A stretch of 64,000 nucleotides of DNA from Russula earlei (taxonomy: Eukaryota; Basidiomycota; Agaricomycetes; Russulales; Russulaceae). Positions 1-9,927 of the stretch are shown piece after piece. Location: NCBI GenBank assembly GCA_025769875.1, contig JAGFNK010000015.1, positions 224,479-288,478 of the forward strand, in the 5' to 3' direction. The notes beneath the pieces are model-generated. The model saw nothing but the letters and a program-made list of their open reading frames with translations, was not told the DNA's origin and made no database searches. The translations under genes and the position numbers were made by a program. The first letter of the stretch is position 1. Every line of letters starts with the position of its first letter.

Positions 1-223
1 ATCGTTCTATCTGAGATAGACCACTGGCTCTTATATTCTCGAAAAGTATTCGAGGTCCTATCCATCATGTGTTTCTGCTCAAACTTAGTCACAAGACTTT
101 ACTGCCGGGCAGCCAGAATGGCAACACTTTTCCAATCCCGTCATTACACTTACACTTGACGTGAAGAAGTCCATGGATAACAGTTTTGAATCTGTTCGTT
201 TGCGCATACTGGAACATGGACAT

Positions 224-1150
224 AGGGCAGGAAGGGAACCAGAAGGAAATCACAATGGTGCAGGGCGGAAAAAGATGCATGTATGCGCCGTTCGACGTTG
301 AGGATCTACGTCAGGAAGATCTCGATCTCTTGACATTTTCTAGACTCGATTCTCAATATCCGCCTGCGGGCCGACCACTTCACCGATGGTACGCCGCATG
401 GTGACGAGGGGATATTTTCTCGAGTCGTACCGTCGCTTTCAGGTCAACTTTGCCTCCGCGTCGGACGCTGCGTAGTTCATAGAGGTCATCCGGCCCGTGT
501 GCCTATGTAAAGAGAACGCTTGTCCACCACCACCACCACCACAAATCTCCACAAGCAGGCCGCCGTTGGTCATGTCTGCATCGATCCAAGCTCCGTCTGC
601 ACGTGCTCCGCTCGTCCGCGCTCACACAGGCGTCCCGCAAAGATCTTCGATACCCCCTCCATTGGCTGGCGGCAACCGCACGATAGAATACGAGCACCAC
701 CACCACAACGGCCAAGAAGAGCCAACTCCGAGCTCGCGGGGCTTTCCACCCCCCTTGAGCTCAGAACTGTCTCCAGCGCCGCCATTTTTCCCTGCACATC
801 AACATTAGCACCGGGTTCGGCGTTGGACAGATACTCGGCGCGGTCATCTACGCTGCTCGAGATAGACTCCAGTCAGGTCACGGCGCAGAGCACGGTCCAT
901 AGTTGTACATCCTCTCTCTCTACATCCTCTCAGCCCTCATCCTCTGCAGCCACGCTCGCCGCGCCGCCATCGTTATCGCACGGGCAAAAGGAGAAGGCAC
1001 GGGAGGCGTTTCTGGGATGGCTGCGGGAAACGCCAGAGCTATATATCCTGACGCGTTCGGAACTCGAAAACGTAGTCAGCGTCCTCGTGCGCGAACCGGG
1101 GTTTCCGAGGCTAGTGCGTTGCCTCCTGATTCTTACCCAGGCAATGTCTG
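224..1150 (+). pseudogene. Decayed gene, tentatively Rec114-like meiotic protein
   Basis: Three protein-like stretches follow one another in different frames. The first, about 270-390, reads PFDVEDLRQEDLDLLTFSRL. The second, 398-808, begins with YRRFQVNF and continues FIEVIRPVC before a proline-rich linker. The third, about 900-1125, ends with LTRSELENVVSVLVREPGF. A C-terminal strand-helix of a PH-like fold, a low-complexity linker and a short C-terminal amphipathic helix resemble fungal Rec114, which helps start meiotic double-strand breaks. Dcp1, with a similar C-terminal helix, is an alternative. The second stretch contains an in-frame TAG near 471, and two frame changes are needed (near 390 and 808), so the copy is either broken or misassembled. 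The name rests on pattern memory only. Confidence 0.3.
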
Positions 1151-1493
1151 GTGATATTATGCTGAACGACTTGGGGGATCCGTCAGCTCGAAGCACTGGA
1201 CTCGATGTGGGTCATTCGCGGATTCTTAGGGCGATGAGCTGGAGGAAACGTGTTAATGGTCCTCCTATCGATAGCTCGTTAATCATTAGTTCAGAGGGCA
1301 GCACTGTAACGTTTAGAGTGGCTTGTGTCACCGCAGACGCTACGATTTACGAAACTACTGGAAGATGCCTTTTCATTTCCCCCATGAACGTAACATTATC
1401 TCGCTCGGCTATCGCCGCCGACTTGATCGGATATTGCCCTGCATTCCCAGCAGCACAGCCCTGTCGACCGAACTCCCTCCTCCATCCCATCCT

Positions 1494-4400
1494 ATGCTGA
1501 AATCTTCTTTCTCTCTCTCTCGTAAACGTGCTGCAAAAGAGAGCGCAAAAATTGCGCGCTCGACTGCTGTCGCCGGATTAACCGTCTCACTCTCCGTCCT
1601 CAAGGAGACCGCAGATGCGATTCCTCCTCCAGCAGGATCAATGGTCAAGGGATGCCTGGGTAGACTACTTCATCTCGTTGACACCATCCAGGTAATCTAT
1701 GCCACCCCGATAACCGAGAAATGATCTGACATTGCCATACTTCAGACCACGGTCAACATCGAGAACATTGATCAGCTCATCTTCCTCGTGAATACCCTCG
1801 AACAATCCATTTTCAGGCCACTCAAAGGCAAACAAGATATCCCGGAATCCATCATCGATTTCATCACAAAGTTTTCCGTGTAAATCTACGCTTGCTCTCA
1901 ATATGGTGCAGTTGTTGCAAGCTGATCCTGATCTCGATTCAGGTCTCTTGAAACCATCACGGATGACCTGCAAACGATCGCGTCGCGTGGACGGTTGACC
2001 CGAATTCTCCGCAGTAGAGAAGATGCGGCCTCCATCCAGGGCCGGATTAAAGCGATCACCGAAGACCTTCTTGCAAGTTTCCTCCTCCTTGGTCATACGG
2101 CTTGATCAGTTCTGATATCCTCGCGAGTCTAGGCTGAAGGGGTCGTGAGCGTCCGAATCCAAGGAATTGTGCGTTATTCTTCGAAATGCCAGATGTGTCT
2201 CGTTCATCTCTATCTGAATTGCCCAGGAAATTCGGCGCGAGGTTCGGGAGGGGAATCAGGAAGTTCAGCGCGTGCTTCGAGAGGTGGTACGTTTATTTTA
2301 TCTCATCGTGACCAATTGGATATCTTTGACTGATAAGTCACCCAGCAAGCACTCCATGATATCCGAGGTAAGAGAAACTGTTACAGCACGCTGAATATTA
2401 TTCAACCTCGGTTTTAGTTCACGATGATCTATCCAACTTTCCTCGAGCTCACAAGGCACGCTTTAATTGTCTCGATGAGAGAAAGAGGCATGCATGTTTT
2501 AAAGACACACGCGAGGATCTGTTGGCCACCGTCTATCAATGGATCAATGCCTCGACCGAGGCCATACAAAAACAACGCCCCGTCACTGCTCCAGTTGATC
2601 CTATTCATGTCAGTCCAAACAGACGCCGCATCTTCTGGTTGTCTGGATTGGCCGGTACGGGCAAGTCCACCATCGCACAAAGTGTTGCCGAGTATTGTGA
2701 CAGCAACAAATGGCTTGCTGCGAGTTTCTTCTTCTCAGGTAACGATAGCGAGCGAAACAATCCAAAGCTTGTATTCAGCTCAATTGCTCACCAACTGGGC
2801 ACGACGTTCCACCAACCACTCACGCATTTTATGCAAGAGGCGTTCAAAGCCAATCCAGACATTTGGTATTCTGATCCATCAAACCAATTACTAAAGCTCA
2901 TCATCGAACCGATCCAAAAGTCCATCATTACGGGGCAAGCATTTCCATCACCAGCTGTCATCGTGTTAGATGCCCTCGATGAGTGCAAAGATAACGATAC
3001 GACCTCATTCATCGTTTCGGCGCTTTCAGCCCACATTGAACGCCTTCCGTTCTCCATTTTCCTTACCAGTCGCCCCGAGCCTAAACTACACGTGCCATCC
3101 CTCCCTCCTCATCTCCAGTCACATATACGTGTGCTCTTCCATCACGAGATTCCAAAATCGTCTGTAGACCATGACATCGAAATCTTCTTAAAGCATGAGC
3201 TCACTCATGTTGAGTCCCGCGACCATGGCCTCCAAGAGCGGAGTTGGTTCACTCAGAACGATGTCCATGCACTTGTCCAACTATCAGATGGATTGTTTAT
3301 CTTTGCTGCCACCGCAGTTCGATTTATCGAAGATCCTGAGGCCTTAAACCCGAGGGGACGGCTTCATGAACTGGTCGCCGCGACACAAAACCTTGCGCAG
3401 TCGAATCGGAATCCTTATCAGTACCTAGACCGGCTATACCTCACTGTCTTGAGCAGCGCATTTCCACCATCATCCCTTACCGACACATTAGCCCGCTTGC
3501 GAAGGGTTCTTGGTTGTATTGTTGTACTCTGTGACCCTCTCTCTGCAGTCTCGATATCAGTGTTGCTCTGCGACGATACAAGCAAAGATATTCCTATCGC
3601 AAACATTCTCCAGCACCTGCGTTCAATCATTATTATCCCTTCGAACCCTGGGGCTGTCCAAGTGATGCACGCATCCTTCCCAGATTTTCTCGTTGATCCG
3701 AACCGCTGCAAAGAGTCAGAATATCGAATTGATACCTCACTGCACCACGGCTATCTCGCCATTGATTGTCTGAAGAAACTAAACAGGCTTCACCGGGATA
3801 TGTGCCAGATCGGAGACTATTCAAAGTTGAACAACGAAATCGGGGATATCTCAAAAAGAGTTGAAGAAAACATTCCGCTCGCGATGCAATACGCATGCCG
3901 TCATTGGGCGGATCATTTGGCAAATTCGTCGCTATCGGACGAGCTGTTTGATGTCTTGGGAACATTCTGTTTCGATCACAGTTTGTACTGGGTTGAGGCT
4001 CTGAGTTTGATGGACTCGCTAGATGTGGCCATTCCGGCACTGCAACTTGCTCAACGAAGATTATCAGTGAGTTATTAAAACTTGATGTGGTGTGGACCGT
4101 TCATCACATCATTATAGTTCGCGTCCTTCAGGCTTCCAACTGGCATCATTGAGATGCTGCATGATCTTGAACGGTTTACACTTGGGTTCTTTGATCCCAT
4201 CAGCGTGGCAGCCCTGCAGGTCTACCACTCTGCCCTTCCATTCACCCCACTGGGCTCCAGAACCCGTGCACACTTCCGCGGAGACTTAGAGGAATCTGTT
4301 ACTGTGTTGAATGGGATGGAACAATCATGGAATGCGGAGCTGAGAACGATGGAGGGTCACAAAGATTCAGTGATGACGGCCGCCTTTTCCCCAGACGGCA

Positions 4401-6217
4401 CCCGGATTGTCTCTGGGTCTTTGGATGGCACAGTCCGGATCTGGGACACGAGTACTGGTGCCACCACCAAGACCCTCGAGGGCCACAAACATTCGGTCTT
4501 GGCTGTCATGTTTTCACCAGATGGCACCCAGATTGTCTCTGGGTCTTGGGATGGCACAGTCCGGATCTGGGACACGATTATTGGCGTCACCGTCAAGACC
4601 CTCGAAGGCCACGAAGATTCGGTCTTCTCCGTCGCGTTTTCGCCAGACGGCACCCGGATCGTATCTGGGTCTTCGGATCGCACAGTCCGTATCTGGGACA
4701 CGAGCACTGGCCGTACTGTAAAGATCCTCGAGGGCCACAAACATTCCGTCTTCTCTGTCGCGTTTTCGCCAGACGGCACCCGGATCGCCTCTGGGTCAGA
4801 GGATCGCACAGTCCGTATCTGGGACACGAGTACTGGTGTCACTGTCAAGTCCCTCAAGGGCCACAAACATTCGGTCTTCGCCATCGCATTTTCGCCAGAC
4901 GGCACCCGGGTTGTATCTGGGTCTTGGGATCGCACAGTCCGCATCTGGGACACGAGTATTGGCGCCACTGTCAAGACCCTCGAGGGCCACAAATATTCGG
5001 TCAGAGCTGTCGCCTTTTCGCCGGATGGAACCCAGATTGTCTCTGGGTCAGAGGATCGCACAGTCCTGATCTGGGACAGAAGTACTGGTGCCATTGTCAA
5101 GTTTCTCGAGGGCCACAAACATTCGGTCTTCGCTGTCGCGTTTTCGCCAGACAGCACCCGGATTGTCTCTGGGTCAGAGGATCGCACAGTCCGGGTCTGG
5201 GACACGAGTACTGGTGCCACTGTGAAGACCGTCGAGGGCCACAAACAGTCGGTCAGAGCCGTCATGTTCTCACCAGACGGCACCCGGATTGTCTCTGGGT
5301 CACAGGATCGCACAGTGCGGATCTGGGATACGAGTACTGGTGCCACTGTGAAGACTCTCGAGGGTCACAAGGATTGGGTCTTCTCCGTCGCGTTTTCGCC
5401 GGACTGCACACGGATTGTCTCTGGGTCAGAGGATCGCACAATCCGGACCTGGGACACGAGCACTGGTGCCACTGTCAAGACCCTCGAGGGCCACAAAGAC
5501 TCGGTCTTCGCCATCGCGTTTTCGCCAGACAGCACCCAGATCGTCTCTGGGTCACAGGATCGCACAGTCCGGATCTGGGACACGAGTACTGGTGCCACTG
5601 TCAGGTCCCTCGAGGGCCACAAACATTCGGTCTTCGCTGTCGCGTTTTCGCCAGACTGCACCCGGATTGTCTCTGGGTCAGAGGATCGCACAATCCGGGT
5701 CTGGGACACGAGTACTGGTGCCACCCTCAACACCCTCGAGGGCCACAAACATTCGGTCAGAGCCGTCGTGTTCTCACCAGACGGCACCCAGATTGTCTCT
5801 GGGTCACAGGATCGCACAGTGCGGATCTGGGATACGAGTACTGGTGCCACTGTGAAGACCCTCGAGGGTCACAAGGATTGGGTCAGAGCCGTCGCGTTTT
5901 CGCCAGACGGCACCCGGATTGTCTCAGGGTCACAGGATCACACAGTCCGGATCTGGGACACAAGTACTGGTGCCGCCATCCAGACCCTCGAGAGCGACTG
6001 GACATCAGTCCGTGGCATCGCAGTGCATGGATTGTATTGCAGTATCGATGGGTGGGTCTTTGAAACTCATGGCACCCATATCACGAGACTTTGTTGGGTC
6101 CCAGTGTCTTGCAGGCCAGAATGTCAAGATTCATACAAGTCTAGTCTAGTACTATGTTTACGAGGTCGCACCGTTATCCTGCACTTCCCACCCAATCAGT
6201 TATCGCGGCTCTCTTAA
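1494..6217 (+). CDS. NLR-type protein: helical bundle, NACHT NTPase, WD40 propeller
   Basis: About 1,400 residues from at least seven exons. ATG 1494 begins a helical N-terminal region; the frame is open back to 1323, so the start is uncertain. Introns seen directly are 1692-1745, 1880-1942 and 4067-4117, with others between about 2090 and 2417; short exons there encode a coiled coil (EIRREVREGNQEVQRVL) and QALHDIR. The N-terminal region resembles the MLKL/HeLo-like four-helix bundle found on Agaricomycete NLRs. The NACHT exon (2418-4066) has Walker A GLAGTGKST, Walker B VIVLDALDEC and a sensor-like LTSRPEP. The last exon (4118-6217) carries 13 WD40 repeats and a degenerate fourteenth. In fungi such proteins act in heterokaryon incompatibility and regulated cell death: ligand binding by the repeats drives NACHT oligomerisation. 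No frameshift is seen. The specific ligand and partner are unknown. Confidence 0.85.
4349..5986 (+). repeat. 13 tandem 126-bp WD40-encoding repeats
   Basis: Exactly 13 copies of a 126-bp (42-codon) unit fill this interval: 13 x 126 = 1,638 bp with no indel. Each begins LEGHKxSV, passes AFSPDGT and SGSxDRTVRIWD and ends with TSTGATVKT. Units are highly similar at nucleotide level. This is the high-internal-conservation class known from fungal NACHT-WD40 genes, in which unequal crossing-over changes copy number. Residues 6, 9 and 25 of the unit vary most. Confidence 0.95.
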
Positions 6218-7520
6218 GTAGCTAAGATGACATTCGAGTTGGGTTCTGACTCTGCGCCCTTATTTTACATATTTTACACGAGAATTCTATCTTGCAGATG
6301 AAACGACACTTGTCGCAAGTTTTGATTAACAGCAACAGCAGAAGAGATTCCATAGTCAGGAGAACGGAATCACACGGGATGTTGGAGATACGTGAGCAGA
6401 CGATGTTGACGTTCCTTTGTCGCCGAACTTGCTCACGACGAAAGAGCGACGGATGTTCGAGGGAGGAGAATGTTTCATGATCAGGAAAGCACTTAGGCGC
6501 CGGATGTGCGGGGCTTTGGTTGCAAGGAGAACCATGCGGCATGCAATGAGGGAGGTATTATCAAAGCCAACGCTTTTGCCTTCGTCACGGAGTTCGTTGA
6601 GTACTCCATCAGGGAGAAGAGCCACAGGACCCCAAAGGAGATGCCACCGTGACACTCTTCTAAATTGGAGAGAGGTTGTTTAGAAACAATGATGAAAGCG
6701 TGCACGCTATGTTGCAGAATGGTTGGAAGGAGAGGAGGGACGGTGGTCGCAAGAGTCGTTCTGTCGATCGAGGCTGGCCTTTAGAAACGCTTTTGCTTCC
6801 TTCGCGGAAAGGTGATCTGCAAAATGTCACACATAAGTTTTGTAGCGAACTGATCAGAGGATAACAGAGAGGAAACAGGGTAGCCGACTTGAGGATGACA
6901 CAGGAGTGGAGAGGACAACTAGGCAGTCAAATTCTGAGGATCCGAGTCAGTAGCCAAGGCTTTATATTTGCATGCAAGGGTTAAGGGAGAAAGAGATGGG
7001 CATAGTGTAGGATCTATGATGAAAGGAAGATGACGAAATAACGTATGAAAGGGAAACTGAAACAATGCAGGACGCGAGACGTCGAGACGGGGAGGAGAAG
7101 CGGGTCGTGGCAATGTTGTGAAGGTTCTGGTCGAGACTGAGATGAACATAGTCGGGTAGATGTGAAGGGAACACGGAGAGGTTGGAGATGGACTTGTGTC
7201 TAGTGATCCGCACGGGGCCGGGGTAACCCTCAACCCCACCCGCACTCGCACCCGTGGGAAAGGGTACGGGTTGCGGTGATGCAAGTTGTGGGTTTACCTT
7301 GGTGACGCGGGAACAAAACCCGTAGGGGTTTTGCTGTTGGATCTGAGTATTTGGTATTTGAGAACGCTTTTACGTAGCAAGAATGTGTGCATTTGTTTTT
7401 TCGAGTCTCTGGGTCCTAAGCAAGGTTATCAGTCGCAAGTGGGTAAACTCCGATTGGCCACGGGTAAACCCGGGCTCATCGGAGCTGTGTTGCCGATAAT
7501 AAAAAAGTGTGGTTTTCAAC
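6218..7520. other. Gene-poor stretch
   Basis: No supported gene. Short open frames on both strands lack recognisable domains, codon continuity or splice-linked partners. Around 7215-7270 the sequence is rich in ACCC/GGGT-type words (ACCCGCACTCGCACCCGTGG). At 7455-7480 CACGGGTAAACCCGGG occurs upstream of cytochrome c. No function can be assigned. Confidence 0.5.
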
Positions 7521-7524
7521 TGCA

Positions 7525-7604
7525 AACCTTCCACCACATTCACCTATCATCACTTTCGTCTAGCCCGCTTCACTTTCCCTTCTCGGTCACGCCTATTGAT
7601 AGTA
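7525..7604 (+). promoter_or_regulatory. Pyrimidine-rich core promoter/leader of cytochrome c
   Basis: The 80 bases before the cytochrome c ATG are strongly pyrimidine-rich (for example ACTTTCCCTTCTC), as is usual around transcription starts of highly expressed fungal genes. An A-rich GATAATAAAAAAG lies just upstream at about 7495-7507 and could supply a TATA-like function. Inferred from composition and position only. Confidence 0.35.
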
Positions 7605-8152
7605 ATGCCTTACGCTCCCGGTAAGTATTGGAATATTGCGATGCCTTGTTATTCTTACACCTCATTCCCTGTAGGTGACGCCAAGAACGGTGCTCAACTT
7701 TTCAAGACGCGCTGTGCCCAATGTCATACAGTTGGCGCAGGTGAGGCTCACAAAGTCGGACCCAACCTCCACGGGTACGTCATCACGATTTGTGTCATGT
7801 ACGTGCGCTGATGTCCGTGACGTGGCAAGTCTACTCGGTCGGCACACTGGTCAGGCTGCGGGCTTCAAATACACAGACGCGAACCAGAAAAAGGCCATTG
7901 TCTGGGGCGAGGACACACTTTTTGAGTATCTAGCGAACCCCAAAAAGGTACGCTTCACAGTTGCATCCTTTGCACCATCCTACTAATGTGCGTGTTCATA
8001 CAGTACATCCCAGGTACGACCATGGCCTTTGCTGGTTTCAAGAAAGAGAAGGATCGCAACGATGTCATTACCTATCTCAAAGAGGCGGTCCGTCGTTTTC
8101 ACGCCCCACTTGCCCTGCCGTTGGCTAACATTTCCCTGCACAGACTGCTTAG
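7605..8152 (+). CDS. CYC1: Cytochrome c
   Basis: Five exons: 7605-7620, 7675-7774, 7830-7947, 8004-8087 and 8144-8152, joined by four GT-AG introns of about 54-56 bp. The last exon is only nine bases (Thr-Ala-stop), giving the family C-terminus LKEATA. The mature protein starts MPYAPGDAKNG and has the haem attachment motif CAQCH and the proximal block VGPNLHG. NPKKYIPG is followed by TMAFAG, which supplies the axial methionine. Length (about 105 residues) is normal. It carries electrons from complex III to complex IV in the mitochondrial intermembrane space. Branch-site-like CTAAT and CTAAC precede the last two acceptors. The reading frame is uninterrupted, so the gene looks functional. Confidence 0.96.
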
Positions 8153-8329
8153 ATATGCTTTGTTTCCAGGACGACCAAAAAAATTAGCATACCACCAGTG
8201 GTACATATGTTACGCCTCTGGGATTTAGTACTATTAGATGCCTCTACGTTGTCTAGCTAGGCCCTCATCTCCACTCATTAATTGCATAGACTCCCTCCAA
8301 TACTCATTTGTCCATGATCGGAGTTGCGG

Positions 8330-8633
8330 GATGAGGAAGTTCGGGTTGACGACTATGCGAACCCCATCGGGATGACCTTACTCTGGTTGTCAAAGTCAAC
8401 AAGAACTTTTCGATGCACTTGGACCTCAAGGTGATGACGACTCACAGCCAGATCCTTACGCCTCGAATTCAGTCATAGCATATATTCTGGCTTGTAGGGG
8501 TATACCTCACTTTTTCCCACACATAGTTGTGCTACCTGGAGACCATGGGGATGATGGCACCTACAAGCTCGACATGGTCAACCAGGAAGTATACAACCAG
8601 GTCATCGCCGCAGAGCGCGCCAAGACACTATAG
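8330..8633 (+). pseudogene. 3' part of an unidentified, probably broken gene
   Basis: An acidic, protein-like stretch (DEEVRVDDYANPIGMT near 8330) is followed in another frame by DSQPDPYASNS and, up to TAG 8631-8633, by LPGDHGDDGTYKLDMVNQEV then IAAERAKTL. A possible intron (gtcata...cacatag, about 8475-8529) sits between the last two. I do not recognise the family. Codon content of the last 35 residues looks coding, but no start or complete frame is found, so it is probably a remnant or a gene with frame errors. Confidence 0.3.
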
Positions 8634-8862
8634 GTTATGAGCGCACGATGATCCTGACGAGCAAGCTGTAGCTAATCGGACCATGTGCGAATAGTAAATT
8701 TTCATGTCATGATGTTGTCGAGACGGGATACCGGCACTCTGGAAGATCTTCGAACCCGGAAGGTTTCATAGAGAGTTCATACAGACGTGGCATACTCGTG
8801 TGTGCTAGAGACAACGACAGTTGACGATCACCGTGATGGCATAAGGACACGTCGCTAGTACA

Positions 8863-8918
8863 GTACCTTGATTAGGAAAATGTGAGACTTGCACATTTGC
8901 GAACGAGATTTGCGCACT
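8863..8918. repeat. Dispersed repeat copy 1 (flank of DUF6535 pseudogene)
   Basis: The core GCGAACGAGATTTGCGCACT (8899-8918) recurs with one change at 12382-12401. Looser similarity extends upstream (AAGGACAC-n-GCTAG-n-CCTTG). The copies are in the same orientation and bracket the DUF6535 pseudogene. Confidence 0.4.
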
Positions 8919-9413
8919 TATTCCTTGAGTTCGTAATTCGTCTGCACAGACGGAGAATCGACCCTTCCAGAGACGGTGCAATCGTCCCGGACAAAGGCCT
9001 TGGAATTGGACTTAGCAGTGGATGCAAAACAAAACGGTAGCACGCGGCGCGTGGATGTGACTCTCACACACTTGTCCGCGTGCGCATCGTTCTGGTGAAA
9101 CAGGTCCTTCATCACTTCCTTTTTGGCCTCAAAGTAGGGCGCAAAGGATTCGAGGACCGAAGGCGAAGGTGGGGCACCTCTGTGATACCTGACTGTCAAA
9201 GGGGGCTATCAAAGGGCGAAAACAACATAGCGACTGTGGTTCGCTGCGCTGGCAGATTCGGATGTGATAGAAGTGCTCTGGGACCTCTTTGGGCTCGTTA
9301 AAGGGATTGTAGGCTCTCACCCAGGCCGTCACGTCCGTTGTCACACGCACACGACATCGACCTTGACCACGCGCAAGGCAACGACTCTGCAACGTTGGAC
9401 GTAGTTGAAGCAT
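8918..9413 (-). CDS. Hypothetical protein, two exons
   Basis: Read from ATG 9413 leftwards, exon 1 encodes VTTDVTAWVRAYNPFNEP and PEHFYHIRICQRSE. An intron of about 45 bp (gttgtttt...gacag, near 9192-9237) joins it to RYHRGAPPSPSVLESFAPYF, KKEVMKDLFHQND and a C-terminus ending QTNYELKE at TAA 8918-8920. The splice keeps frame. About 150 residues; no known domain, signal peptide or membrane segment recognised. It lies on the opposite strand between cytochrome c and the DUF6535 pseudogene. Confidence 0.4.
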
Positions 9414-9927
9414 CACTTCTATTTATGGTTTAACAACACAAGATTCCCGTTCCCATCGATCATTGGCAGCTCTTGGGTATCGTTATACTCGATCCATTAC
9501 TATCACGATGTCTCCCGAGCCCGCGACGACGATTTTTTGCTCTCAAATCTTTTCATACACTGTAGCTCTGTATCTTTGGCCGGGATTATTTGTCTATTAC
9601 AGAAAGCACTAGGGACTTTCTGGACAGTCGATCATACCCTCGCCTCGCGTACGGCTTCAAATATGCGAATAACCTCGTTTTTGCGACAAGGCCGCTATCG
9701 CTTAAGCCTTGAGGGTCGCACGAGGCAGTCTCAACTATGCACCTATTTGAATGCGGTTTGTAGCCTTATGCCGTCGTTCCCTTCCCATCTTCACGCTCAG
9801 ATCCTCTCCCTAGCTCTCCAGTATATGGATAGAAATTTATTTCAGGACGATCCCGAGTATGGGCTCGCACAGTCTCCCCTGCGTAGTTCGTGATCTACTT
9901 TCCGGTATCCATCAAGAGTAGGGTCTC

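Noticed and set aside
4349..5986. CRISPR-like or satellite array
   Set aside because: Units are 126 bp, contiguous without spacers, and code for WD40 blades in one frame.
4327..6063. Long open frames in other frames and on the minus strand across the WD40 repeats (578 aa +, 329 aa -)
   Set aside because: They arise because a stop-free 126-bp unit repeated 13 times is open in several frames; the Trp/His/Arg-rich repeats are shadows of the WD40 frame.
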